Positions 41,206 through 50,925 of a stretch of 64,000 bases of DNA are shown piece by piece; within the stretch, counting starts at the first letter, position 1; each line of letters starts with the position of its first letter. The translations under genes and the position numbers were made by a program. Under the pieces are notes generated by a model. That model ran no database searches, had not been told where the DNA came from, and saw only the letters and a list, made by a program, of their open reading frames with translations. This DNA comes from Halobacillus sp. Marseille-P3879 (lineage in GTDB: Bacteria; Bacillota; Bacilli; Bacillales; Halobacillaceae), in assembly GCF_900240285.1 (NCBI RefSeq), contig NZ_OESS01000001.1:682001-746000 (forward strand). The letters run 5' to 3'.

Positions 41206-43047
41206 ATGCCAGCTGCTCTTAAGAAAAGACTAGCATTACTTATCTTGATTGATTCAATTATCGTTTCTTTCTCGATCTTTTTCTCCCACTTTTTCCTAGG
41301 ACCATCCGGAACAGTGTTTGATCAAATGATGCTTGTATCATCTCTCGTCTTGCTTATCACACATCATTTGTTTTCAAGTCTTCTCGGTATGTATCGAAAG
41401 AAATGGCGTTATGCCAGCATGGAAGAATTAATCGGCATTATAGTAGTCGTTTCGTTATCGATTATATCGACAACCTTTGTTCAATTTTTAGCGTTCGCAG
41501 ACATTTACACCCGCGCTCTTATCATCACGTGGATGCTACATATATTACTCATTGGCGGGGTACGCTTTGCCTGGCGCTATTATAAAACGTACGGTTTAAC
41601 GTTAAATCCAAAAGGCAAGAAGGCTAAATTTATTAAGAATAACCCAAACGCAAAACAAACGCTCATTATTGGGGCCGGTTCAGCTGGTCAAATGCTGGCC
41701 AGGCAGATGAAAAACTCCAATGAAGTGAATTCCAATTTAGTTGGATTCATTGATGATGATTTTACGATGCACCACTTAACAATTGCAGGCTTACCTGTGT
41801 TAGGAAGCACAAAGAACTTAGAAGATGTGGTGATAAAACACCGTGTAAACCACGTGGTTATTGCCATGCCTTCTGCAGAGAAGTCAAGGATGAAAGAAAT
41901 CATCCAAAGTGCAAAAGGGATTGTGAAAAATGTTCAAACTCTGCCGATGATTGAAGACATTGCACTAGGCAACGTATCAGTCAGCAGCATCAGAGACGTT
42001 TCGATTGAAGATTTATTAGGGCGTGAACCCGTTGAGTTAGATATTCAATCGATCTCCAGTGAAATCAACGGACAAACGGTACTCGTGACAGGAGCAGGCG
42101 GCTCGATTGGTTCTGAAATTTGCAGACAGTTGATTAAATTTGGTCCAAAACAGTTGATCTTGCTTGGTCACGGAGAAAACAGCATTTATACCATCCATAT
42201 GGAATTAAAGCAGTTGGACATACAAACTGAGGTTATAACAACAATAGCTGATGTACAGGATCGTGACAGGATTTTTGAAGTAGTTCAGAAATATCAGCCG
42301 TCCTATATATACCATGCGGCAGCGCACAAACACGTTCCGTTAATGGAAGCTAACCCCAGAGAAGCATTTAAGAACAATGTGCTCGGTACTAAAAATGTAG
42401 CTGAAGCAGCTGATACATACGGAGTGCCAAATTTTGTGCTGATTTCCTCAGATAAAGCTGTAAACCCAACTAATGTTATGGGGGCAACCAAACGAATTGC
42501 AGAAATGGTTATTCAGTTGCTAAGCAAAACGAGTAATACTAAATTTGTTGCTGTTCGATTTGGCAATGTCCTTGGTAGTAGAGGAAGCGTAATACCGTTA
42601 TTTAAAAAGCAAATAGCAAATGGTGGTCCTATAACCGTTACACACCCTGATATGACACGTTATTTTATGACTATCCCTGAAGCTTCGAGACTAGTAATTC
42701 AAGCAGGTGCTTTAGCTCGTGGAGGAGAAATCTTTGTGTTAGATATGGGAGAACCTGTGAAAATAGTAGATTTAGCAAAAAACCTTATTTCTTTGTCAGG
42801 TTTTCGAGAAGAGGACGTAGGCATTCAATTTAGTGGTATTCGTCCAGGAGAAAAAATGTATGAAGAGTTACTGGGCAAAGATGAGGTTCATTCTAAACAA
42901 GTATTCCCTAAAATTTACATTGGAAAAAATAATTATTTTAATGATAACAAATTAACAGAGTTAATATTAGGTTATAACCATCTATCTGACGAGACATTAA
43001 GAGAAGAAGTGTTTAAAACTATAAAACTGGAAAAAGTTCATCAATAG
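41206..43047 (+). CDS. UDP-N-acetylglucosamine 4,6-dehydratase, membrane type (EpsC/CapD/WbpM-like)
   Basis: 613 residues: four N-terminal membrane spans, a CoA-binding-like Rossmann domain (LIIGAGSAGQMLARQM, residues ~150-165) and an SDR domain with VTGAGGSIGSEICRQL and the altered catalytic motif SSDKAV typical of WbpM-type dehydratases. It makes UDP-4-keto-6-deoxy-HexNAc, first step toward sugars such as QuiNAc, FucNAc or bacillosamine. GGAG precedes the ATG. The later part of the gene looks AT-richer than the first. Confidence 0.92.
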   Translation: MPAALKKRLALLILIDSIIVSFSIFFSHFFLGPSGTVFDQMMLVSSLVLLITHHLFSSLLGMYRKKWRYASMEELIGIIVVVSLSIISTTFVQFLAFADIYTRALIITWMLHILLIGGVRFAWRYYKTYGLTLNPKGKKAKFIKNNPNAKQTLIIGAGSAGQMLARQMKNSNEVNSNLVGFIDDDFTMHHLTIAGLPVLGSTKNLEDVVIKHRVNHVVIAMPSAEKSRMKEIIQSAKGIVKNVQTLPMIEDIALGNVSVSSIRDVSIEDLLGREPVELDIQSISSEINGQTVLVTGAGGSIGSEICRQLIKFGPKQLILLGHGENSIYTIHMELKQLDIQTEVITTIADVQDRDRIFEVVQKYQPSYIYHAAAHKHVPLMEANPREAFKNNVLGTKNVAEAADTYGVPNFVLISSDKAVNPTNVMGATKRIAEMVIQLLSKTSNTKFVAVRFGNVLGSRGSVIPLFKKQIANGGPITVTHPDMTRYFMTIPEASRLVIQAGALARGGEIFVLDMGEPVKIVDLAKNLISLSGFREEDVGIQFSGIRPGEKMYEELLGKDEVHSKQVFPKIYIGKNNYFNDNKLTELILGYNHLSDETLREEVFKTIKLEKVHQ

Positions 43048-43063
43048 AAAGGCAGGAAATTAA

Positions 43064-44110
43064 ATGATTAATTTTGCTATAGTGGGCTGTGGGCGAATTG
43101 CTAAGAAACATGTGGAGGCAATTAAAAGTACAGAGGGTGCTGAACTAGTTTCCTTGTGTGATGTTGATATTGATCGTTTAAATAAGATGGCTTCAGAAAA
43201 TAACATTGAACGTATTTATACAAGTATAGATGAAATGGTGAAAGACTCACATATCGACGTAGTTAATATTTGTACACCTAATGCAGTACATGCTGACAAT
43301 GCAATAGAAGCTATTGAAGCTGGCAAGCATGTAATGATTGAAAAGCCAATTGCTACTTGTCTTGAAGATGCAGATAGAATTTTGGAAGCAGCAAAACGTA
43401 ATGGAGTTAAGGCAACTGCTGTCCATCAAAACAGATTTAATGAAGCTATTCAGAAAACAAGGAAAGCATGTGAAGAAGGAAAATTTGGGGAAATGTCTCA
43501 TGGAGTAGCAAGTATTCGTTGGAATCGTAACATGGGGTACTACAAACAAGACTCTTGGAGGGGAACAGTTGAACATCAGGATGGTGTATTAATGAATCAG
43601 TGTATTCATAACATCGATTTACTGATTTGGATGATGGGGCCAGTGAAAAGCGTAACAGGCAAAACTGTAACGCGCTTTAGGGATATTGAAATGGAAGATG
43701 TAGGATCTGCTATTCTTGAATTTGAAAATGGAGCTATCGGTATCATTGAAGGTGCGGGTACGATCTATCCTACAAACTTAGAGGAAACATTAAACTTGTT
43801 TGGTAGTAAAGGAACTGCTTGTGTGGGAGGAATTGCTGTTAATAAAATTGAGAATTGGAGATTCACAGATGATTTTCAAGAGGAAGAATCAAATCTGCTT
43901 GAACAGCAGCATGATAACCCGCCAACAGTATACGGTTTTGGTCACCAGTTGATAATTGAAGATATGGTCGATTCAATCAACTCAAATAGGGAGCCTTATA
44001 TTACTCTTGAAGATGGAAGAAACGCCATTGAAGTTGTGTTAGCGATTTATAAATCCTCTCAACTAGGGCAATCCATTGAGTTAAATCAAGAAGTTTCTGT
44101 GAGAAATTAA
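43064..44110 (+). CDS. Gfo/Idh/MocA oxidoreductase, WbpB/WlbA type (UDP-GlcNAcA 3-dehydrogenase)
   Basis: 348 residues with N-terminal NAD site FAIVGCGRIAKKHVEAI, the family motif EKPIAT and a catalytic region around HQNRFNEAI. Beside a UDP-GlcNAc 6-dehydrogenase and with a partner acetyltransferase and aminotransferase at the other end of the locus, it fits the 3-dehydrogenase of UDP-2,3-diacetamido-2,3-dideoxy-glucuronate synthesis. Function assigned by family plus context. Confidence 0.85.
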   Translation: MINFAIVGCGRIAKKHVEAIKSTEGAELVSLCDVDIDRLNKMASENNIERIYTSIDEMVKDSHIDVVNICTPNAVHADNAIEAIEAGKHVMIEKPIATCLEDADRILEAAKRNGVKATAVHQNRFNEAIQKTRKACEEGKFGEMSHGVASIRWNRNMGYYKQDSWRGTVEHQDGVLMNQCIHNIDLLIWMMGPVKSVTGKTVTRFRDIEMEDVGSAILEFENGAIGIIEGAGTIYPTNLEETLNLFGSKGTACVGGIAVNKIENWRFTDDFQEEESNLLEQQHDNPPTVYGFGHQLIIEDMVDSINSNREPYITLEDGRNAIEVVLAIYKSSQLGQSIELNQEVSVRN

Positions 44111-44125
44111 TAAGGAGGACATGAA

Positions 44126-45472
44126 ATGACTAACATAAATACAATTAATGTTTCTAATAAGACAGCCGAAAGATTAATAGAAAAGATAGAGACTAAAGAA
44201 GCAGTTATCGGTGTAGTAGGGCTAGGTTATGTCGGCTTGCCACTGGCTGTAGAAAAAGCGAAGGCGGGTTTCAAAGTAATAGGATTTGACGTGCAGGAGG
44301 AAAAAGTAGAGAAAGTAAACAATGGCGAGAATTACATAGGAGATGTTATTCCTGCAGACCTTAAGGAACTCGTTGAAAATGAAAAGCTAACTGCTACATC
44401 TGATTACTCGTTTATAAACGAAGTGGACGCGATCGCTATCTGTGTTCCTACTCCATTAGATATTTACAAACAGCCGAACATGGATTATGTAGAAAGATCC
44501 GCAAAAGCAATAGCCCTTAACTTAAAGGAAGGAACACTAGTTGTTCTAGAAAGTACCACTTATCCGGGCACCACTGAAGAACTAATTAAACCTATTCTTG
44601 AAGAATACGGATTTAAATGTGGGGAAGAATTCTTTCTTGCTTATTCACCTGAAAGGGTAGACCCAGGTAATAAGCAATTTAATACTAAGAATACACCTAA
44701 AGTGGTAGGAGGAGTGAGTGAAAATTGTACAAAGGTTGCTGCTACCTTATATAGGGCTGTACTCGATGGAGAGATCCACGAAGTATCTAAACCGGCTGTA
44801 GCCGAAATGGAGAAGATTCTAGAGAATACCTTTAGAAACATAAATATCGGTTTAGCTAATGAGATGGCCGTCCTCTGTAATAAGATGGGGATTGATGTAT
44901 GGGAAGTAATAGATGCAGCAGCTACCAAGCCGTATGGATTTATGCCTTTCTATCCGGGTCCAGGACTGGGTGGGCACTGTATTCCGATAGATCCATGGTA
45001 CTTAACATGGAAAGCTAGAGAGTATAATTATCATACTAAGCTTATTGAGACGGCAGGAGAAATAAATAATGAGATGCCAGATTATGTTGTTAAGCGTATT
45101 ATGGAAGTCCTTAACAAAGAAGGAAAAGCATTAAAAGGCTCAAAGATATTGGTATTAGGTGTTGCTTACAAAAAAGATATTGATGACTATCGGGAGTCAC
45201 CAGTATTACCAATATTGTCTAAATTGAATCAATTTGGTGCTGATTGGGAAGCGGTAGATCCTCATGTTAGAGAGTTTAAATTGCAAGGGGAAATACACCA
45301 ACCCTTAAAAAATGTGAATTATTATGAATTAAATTCTTATGATTTAGTGCTTATTACAACTGATCATACAGATTTCCTATTTAAGGAAATTGCGCAAGAT
45401 GCAAATTTAGTACTTGATACACGAAATGTAAAAGATATTGATTCAAAAATAGAGCATTATCATAAGATGTAA
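44126..45472 (+). CDS. UDP-N-acetylglucosamine 6-dehydrogenase (WbpA/UDP-sugar dehydrogenase)
   Basis: 448 residues of the UDP-glucose/GDP-mannose dehydrogenase family: GVVGLGYVGLPLAVEKA (NAD), CVPTPLD, and the catalytic Cys in GPGLGGHCIPIDPWYL. It oxidises C6 to a carboxylate, giving a UDP-HexNAc uronate. Start after AAGGAGG, 15 bases downstream of the oxidoreductase gene. UDP-GlcNAc rather than UDP-Glc preference is inferred from the neighbouring genes. Confidence 0.9.
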   Translation: MTNINTINVSNKTAERLIEKIETKEAVIGVVGLGYVGLPLAVEKAKAGFKVIGFDVQEEKVEKVNNGENYIGDVIPADLKELVENEKLTATSDYSFINEVDAIAICVPTPLDIYKQPNMDYVERSAKAIALNLKEGTLVVLESTTYPGTTEELIKPILEEYGFKCGEEFFLAYSPERVDPGNKQFNTKNTPKVVGGVSENCTKVAATLYRAVLDGEIHEVSKPAVAEMEKILENTFRNINIGLANEMAVLCNKMGIDVWEVIDAAATKPYGFMPFYPGPGLGGHCIPIDPWYLTWKAREYNYHTKLIETAGEINNEMPDYVVKRIMEVLNKEGKALKGSKILVLGVAYKKDIDDYRESPVLPILSKLNQFGADWEAVDPHVREFKLQGEIHQPLKNVNYYELNSYDLVLITTDHTDFLFKEIAQDANLVLDTRNVKDIDSKIEHYHKM

Positions 45473-45523
45473 GTTTAATAATTAAGTTGCAAAGGTAAGT
45501 TTTTAAAAGGGGAATAAAAGTTA

Positions 45524-46630
45524 ATGAAAGTCTGTCATCTAACTTCTGTACACAATTATAATGATACAAGAATTACTGTAAAAGAATGTTCTACTTTAGT
45601 TCGGCAGGGATATGAAGTTCACTTAGTAGTTCCTAATACTAGTATAAAAAAGTATAAAGGGGTTAATATACAAGGTGTTAAGAATGTAAATAAAGGGAGA
45701 ATCAATAGAATAACAAAGTTTACAAAAAAGGTATTCGAAAAAGCGAAAGAGATAGATGCAGATATCTATCACTTTCATGACCCTGAATTAATACCTCTTG
45801 CACTGAAGTTAAAAAAATTGGGGAAGAAAGTTATTTATGATATTCACGAAGATGTCCCAAGACAAATTCTTTCCAAAGAATGGATACCAAATCTACTCAG
45901 AAAGATAATATCAAAGAGTTTTGAGATATATGAAAATAGATCTGCTAGAAAGTTTGATTATCTAGTTACTTCCACTCCATTTATTAATGAGAGGTTTAAA
46001 AACAAAGGGATAGAGACAACTGTAGATGTAAACAATTATCCTATTTTAGATGAGCTTTTTATACCTAATCTTAAGTGGCACACAAAAAGTAAATCAGTAT
46101 GTTATGTTGGAGGCCTATCTAAAACTAGAGGAATATTCGAGATGATTGATTCTGTTTACCACAGCAATGCTCTTTTAAATATAGCGGGAAATTTTCAAAA
46201 TGAAAATTTAAAAAAAGAAGTTGAAAGTAAAAGAGGTTGGAATTACGTTAATTATTTAGGCTATGTAGATAGAGAAGAAGTTAAGAAGATTTTAGCGAAT
46301 TCAATGGCTGGATTTGTTGTTTTACATCCTTTAATTAATTATATTGATGCTCATCCTATAAAAATGTTTGAATATATGGGAGCAGGTCTTCCTGTAATAG
46401 CTTCAAATTTCCCTTTGTGGAAAAGTATTTTAGAAGAAAACAATGCAGGAATATGTGTTAATCCAACGAATATTAAAGAAATTTCCCATGCCCTAGAATG
46501 GTTTATTAATAATCCTAAACAAGCGAAATTAATGGGAGAGAATGGTAGAAGGGCTGTAGAAGATAAATATAATTGGGAGTTGGAAAGTGAGAAATTGATT
46601 AAGGTTTATCAAAAATTAGACCCTACCTAG
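45524..46630 (+). CDS. Glycosyltransferase family 4
   Basis: 368-residue GT-B enzyme. N-terminal MKVCHLTSVHNYNDTRITVK and DADIYHFHDPELIPLALKLK, C-terminal GT4 nucleotide-sugar site around MFEYMGAGLPVIASNFPLWK. Builds the polysaccharide repeat on the cytoplasmic face of the membrane. Donor unknown. From here to about 55 kb the DNA is conspicuously AT-rich. Confidence 0.88.
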   Translation: MKVCHLTSVHNYNDTRITVKECSTLVRQGYEVHLVVPNTSIKKYKGVNIQGVKNVNKGRINRITKFTKKVFEKAKEIDADIYHFHDPELIPLALKLKKLGKKVIYDIHEDVPRQILSKEWIPNLLRKIISKSFEIYENRSARKFDYLVTSTPFINERFKNKGIETTVDVNNYPILDELFIPNLKWHTKSKSVCYVGGLSKTRGIFEMIDSVYHSNALLNIAGNFQNENLKKEVESKRGWNYVNYLGYVDREEVKKILANSMAGFVVLHPLINYIDAHPIKMFEYMGAGLPVIASNFPLWKSILEENNAGICVNPTNIKEISHALEWFINNPKQAKLMGENGRRAVEDKYNWELESEKLIKVYQKLDPT

Positions 46631-46718
46631 ATTAATTCTATAAAAACATAGAGTATTATAGAATATTCTCTACAATAAGGTAATTATCCTTGATAATATA
46701 ATTGAAGGAGCAGTTTAA

Positions 46719-48386
46719 TTGCTAATAGAATTAAATAAATCAACTGATGAGTGGTGTGAATTTAAATTTAAGGACGATGATTCCATTGATAACGATTATT
46801 ATTCACAAGATGATTATCAAATTTTTCTTTACGGGCATCCATATTCATCCAAAGAGTCCAGTTGGATAACTGCAAAAGATATATACAGGTTACTAAAAAC
46901 CAAAGAGGAAGTTTTCATCAATTATATAGATGGTTTTTATGCTATCCTAATCTTAGATAATTCAAAGAAAAAGTGTCATATATATATTGATCCTTATAAA
47001 GTTTATAATTTTTTCTTGTATAAAGATGCTAATAGGATTTTTATATCGACTTCCGTAACAAAAATAGCCAATGAATTGCCAAAAGTAAAGTTCAATAATA
47101 CTGCTGTAATAGAATTACTCTACCTGGGAAAAGCTATTAATAATAAAACTATAATAGAGGGTATAAATAAACTTTCAATGGGCACCAAATACTCAATTAA
47201 TAAATTTAATGAATTGAGTAAAGAACGTTATTTTGATTATTCATTAAGGGGTGAAAATTATTCTGTTAAAGAATGGGCTGAGGTTTTTGTAGACCATGTA
47301 AATAAAGGTCTAAATCTAAGTGAAAAAGTAAGCCTTCCTCTAACCGGTGGTGTTGATAGTAGAACCATACTAGCTGCAGCATTAGAGCGAAAAGATAAAT
47401 TAAGATGTTACACACATGGTTTAGAAAAATCATCAGATGTAAAAATAGCTAAAAAAATTTCTAATAGTTTAAATTTACACCATTCACATTTTAATGATTT
47501 AAATAAGGATTTCATCGAAAATATACTAAATATCTCTGCTACTCTAAATAAAGAATTCGAAGGTATGGCCGATACAATTAGTTTTTCCCATTTACCAAAT
47601 TCATTTAGTAAAGCAAGTAAAGAAGCTGATGTGTTTTTTCTTGGATCTGGCGGGGGTATTCTAAAAAGTCAATATACCAAATCAATAAAGGAAAATTTAA
47701 ATATTGAGGCTTTTGTAGACAACGTGAGAAGATCTCATATGAAATATGAGGCTCCAAGTATTATTGATTCAGAAAATATTAAGAAAACACTTAATAACTC
47801 TATTCTAGAAATTTATAGAGAATTTGTTGAGGTTAGTCCAGAAAATGTTGACCAATTATTCTATCTTCATCACATTGGTGACTTTGCTTCTAATACTATT
47901 AGAATTATTGGGAAAAAAATGAAGGTTTTTGACCCTTTTCTTTCAAAAGATTTATTGACTATTTCATTAAACACGGCTTTTTATGATAGAGAACAACAAT
48001 TATTTCATAAATTTCTAATAAAAAGTAATGTAACTTTAAAAAACACACCAACAGATAAAGGAATTAAATTTACTAATTCTATTAGCAACAAAATTATGCC
48101 TAAATTAATTCAATTTAATAAAATAACAAAATATGGACTGAATAAAATATTTAAAATTCCTTTTGATCAAAAGTATTTTACAAATTACCCAAGGTGGGTA
48201 AAAGACAATCACAAGCAAAAATTAGATGATACAATTAGTTATGACCATTTAGTTCTTAAAAAAATAATAAGTAAAAATGAATATATTAAATATTATAACG
48301 ATTATAAGAAAGGTTCACTTTATAATTTTAAATATATTTCTAGAATTTACAGCATGGAAGATTTTATGAAGTCTCTTAAGAGTTAA
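46719..48386 (+). CDS. Asparagine-synthase-like protein lacking the glutaminase cysteine
   Basis: 555 residues. The synthetase domain has the PP-loop LTGGVDSRTI (residues ~208-217), an ATP pyrophosphatase motif that adenylates a carboxylate. The N-terminal domain resembles a Gln amidotransferase fold, but the residue after Met is Leu, not the catalytic Cys2. In O-antigen loci WbpS-like enzymes amidate uronic acids, so this gene, beside uronic acid biosynthesis genes, may form a uronamide from free ammonia or attach another amine. TTG start with GAAGGAG. Specific reaction is inference. Confidence 0.8.
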   Translation: MLIELNKSTDEWCEFKFKDDDSIDNDYYSQDDYQIFLYGHPYSSKESSWITAKDIYRLLKTKEEVFINYIDGFYAILILDNSKKKCHIYIDPYKVYNFFLYKDANRIFISTSVTKIANELPKVKFNNTAVIELLYLGKAINNKTIIEGINKLSMGTKYSINKFNELSKERYFDYSLRGENYSVKEWAEVFVDHVNKGLNLSEKVSLPLTGGVDSRTILAAALERKDKLRCYTHGLEKSSDVKIAKKISNSLNLHHSHFNDLNKDFIENILNISATLNKEFEGMADTISFSHLPNSFSKASKEADVFFLGSGGGILKSQYTKSIKENLNIEAFVDNVRRSHMKYEAPSIIDSENIKKTLNNSILEIYREFVEVSPENVDQLFYLHHIGDFASNTIRIIGKKMKVFDPFLSKDLLTISLNTAFYDREQQLFHKFLIKSNVTLKNTPTDKGIKFTNSISNKIMPKLIQFNKITKYGLNKIFKIPFDQKYFTNYPRWVKDNHKQKLDDTISYDHLVLKKIISKNEYIKYYNDYKKGSLYNFKYISRIYSMEDFMKSLKS

Positions 48387-48476
48387 ACCAACTATAAAAC
48401 TGGGTTATCCATTGAGAAGATGAAGTAATCAATTAATATTTGATTACTTTTATTTTCTATATAAAGGAGAGCTTTT

Positions 48477-49682
48477 ATGGATGTCACTTATGACCATAAA
48501 TTTAACATAAAAACGTTGAGTATCTACAATTTTTCGTTTTTTTTTCTATTGACTTTAATTTTTTATTCTCCAAGTATATTCGGAAGAGATTATATTGGAA
48601 TAGTGTTGTTATACCTTTTCCTTTTGCTAATTATGTTTAAAGGTATTAACTTTAATAAACTGACTTTGTTAATATTGGGCTACGTGATGGTCACTACGTT
48701 AGTGGAATTTTTAAATCTATATACATACCCCGCGTCTTTTCAATTAATTATCAGAACTTTAATTTATAATTTTCTTCCTTTGGCTGCTTTTTTAGTAGGC
48801 TCTTTTTTAACGGGAAGAATGACTAATAAAACATTTAGCCAAGTGATTTTCTTAGTAGGATTTGTCCAAATATTTGTAGGTTTAGCACAGGTTTACTCTG
48901 AAAGTTTTAGACTCTTCACTTTAAGTAATTATGCGGACTTTGAAAAGTACAATAATAATTTTGAAACTTGGGAAGTCGGAAGGATAATTGGAACTATTGG
49001 TAATCCCAATACTTATGGAGTTTTTATTGTTATCTTTGTACTATTTATTTGCAATGTATTACTACCAAAGTATAAAAACAATTCGAAGATTAAAGTCTTA
49101 TTAACTACTACTTTATTAATTTCTATAGTATCTATAATCCTTTCCCAGTCCAGAACTGCTTATATATTACTTGCTATAGGGTTAGTTATATCTATTGTAT
49201 TAAACAAGAAAAGTTCCTTGAACAAGTTTATGTGGTTTATAATCACTGCTCTCAGTTTAATAATCCTTTTATTTTACAATGAATTTGTTTCACAAAGGTT
49301 TACAAATGAGAGTTTGACTTCCTTAGGAGGAAGAGTAGAGGTTTGGAAGACATTCATAGATAATTATCTTTTTCCTTTTAATATAAATAGTTTAATTGGG
49401 TCTGGAGTAGAAAGAATTAGTGATATTGGTATTGCTGTAGACAATTATTATTTACAATTACTCCTACAATATGGTGTAATCGGATTAATTCTCTACATTA
49501 GTATATTTATAGTGATTATAGGACATTTTTTGTTTTATTTTAGAATTTCGAAATATAGCACTTTTATAATTTCTACAATTTTAGTTGTACTTATATCAGA
49601 CATGTCAGGGTCTGTTAGTATGAACCCTGATATAACAGTATTTTTGTTTTTAATAATTGGATACTGTTATAAAAAATATTGA
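48477..49682 (+). CDS. O-antigen polymerase/ligase-like membrane protein (Wzy)
   Basis: 401 residues with about ten to twelve hydrophobic spans and a large loop containing SQSRTAYILLAIG and LGGRVEVWKTFIDNYL, as in Wzy/WaaL-family proteins. It would polymerise repeat units on the outer side of the membrane. Ribosome site AAAGGAGAGC. Assigned by topology and setting. Confidence 0.8.
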   Translation: MDVTYDHKFNIKTLSIYNFSFFFLLTLIFYSPSIFGRDYIGIVLLYLFLLLIMFKGINFNKLTLLILGYVMVTTLVEFLNLYTYPASFQLIIRTLIYNFLPLAAFLVGSFLTGRMTNKTFSQVIFLVGFVQIFVGLAQVYSESFRLFTLSNYADFEKYNNNFETWEVGRIIGTIGNPNTYGVFIVIFVLFICNVLLPKYKNNSKIKVLLTTTLLISIVSIILSQSRTAYILLAIGLVISIVLNKKSSLNKFMWFIITALSLIILLFYNEFVSQRFTNESLTSLGGRVEVWKTFIDNYLFPFNINSLIGSGVERISDIGIAVDNYYLQLLLQYGVIGLILYISIFIVIIGHFLFYFRISKYSTFIISTILVVLISDMSGSVSMNPDITVFLFLIIGYCYKKY

Positions 49683-49699
49683 ATAGGAAAGATTGTCTA

Positions 49700-50896
49700 A
49701 TGAAAATATTACTAGTTACTAGTCTTTATCCAGGTTATAAGGGACAACCCAGAAAAGAGAAAACTTATGCGTTACACTATTTTGCAAAAGATTGGTTAAA
49801 TGCTGGACATGAAGTTAATGTTTTTCGCATTTGGCCTTTGTATCCAAATATATTTAAATTCAGTTTAAAAGGTAAAAAAGCTTCAAGATACAAATATAAC
49901 GAATCATTTAGTTTGGATGGTGTGAATGTTAATAGAATTACAATAAACAAAATTCCAAGGGTGCAATATTCAGAAAAAGAAATATATAAAGTTTTTAAAC
50001 AGTCCTTAAAATCTTTAAAAGAAAAACCTGATATAATAGTCTGTCATTTAATAAATCCTTCATTAAATATTTCTGTACTGCTTAAAGATTTTTTAGATAT
50101 ACCATTAGTTCTAATTCTCCATCAGGTAGACATTAATAAGTTACACAATGATAAAAAAGTTTATAAAAATTTCTCCTTAATCGAACCGTTTGTTGATAGA
50201 ATAGGATTTCGCAACACTCACTTAATGAAAAGATATAACCATATTGGTTTACCGACAAAAAAGAACTTTATCGTGCCCTCAGGAATTGATTCAGAGCTAA
50301 TTATTTCTAGAAATAATCTGCAAAAAAAATTAACTATGAATGAAAAAAGCATTTTTATAGCTGCGAGTATGATACCCTTGAAAAATATTGATATTGTTAT
50401 TAAAGCTTTTGAAAATTTATGTGAAATTCATAATGATGTTTCATTGAAAATTGGCGGTGATGGCCCTCAAAAAGAGTACTTGATGGGTTTAGCTACAAAA
50501 AGTAAATTTCCTAGTAAGATAGAATTTCTAGGTTATCTTAGTAGAGAATCTGTTATGGAATATATGGAAAAGAGCAGAATTTTTGTTATGGTTAGTTCTC
50601 CAGAGACCTTTGGATTAGTTTATTTAGAGGCGATGGCAAAAGGCTGCATTACTATAGGAACTGAAGGTGAAGGCATAGATGGGGTTATTAACGATGGAGA
50701 AAACGGGTATCTTTGTAAGTCAAGAGATATAAGTATGTTAACTAATAAGTTAAAATTAGCTTGTGAGATAGAGGGAGAAAAGAAAAGAAAAATTCTAATA
50801 AGTGCTGTTAATACGGTAAGTGAAATGACCCAACAAAAAATTTCAAGCAAATATTTAAGAATACTTAACGAAACCATATCAGATTACAAAAGATAA
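49700..50896 (+). CDS. Glycosyltransferase family 4
   Basis: 398 residues from ATG 49700 (MKILLVTSLYPGYKGQPRKE, the usual GT4 opening). A TTG at 49679 overlapping the wzy stop would add seven residues. C-terminal donor site: SRIFVMVSSPETFGLVYLEA then MAKGCITIGTEGEGIDGVI. Acts on the repeat unit; donor unknown. Confidence 0.87.
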   Translation: MKILLVTSLYPGYKGQPRKEKTYALHYFAKDWLNAGHEVNVFRIWPLYPNIFKFSLKGKKASRYKYNESFSLDGVNVNRITINKIPRVQYSEKEIYKVFKQSLKSLKEKPDIIVCHLINPSLNISVLLKDFLDIPLVLILHQVDINKLHNDKKVYKNFSLIEPFVDRIGFRNTHLMKRYNHIGLPTKKNFIVPSGIDSELIISRNNLQKKLTMNEKSIFIAASMIPLKNIDIVIKAFENLCEIHNDVSLKIGGDGPQKEYLMGLATKSKFPSKIEFLGYLSRESVMEYMEKSRIFVMVSSPETFGLVYLEAMAKGCITIGTEGEGIDGVINDGENGYLCKSRDISMLTNKLKLACEIEGEKKRKILISAVNTVSEMTQQKISSKYLRILNETISDYKR

Positions 50897-50925
50897 GATT
50901 ACTATCTTTAGAAGAGGATTAATTC

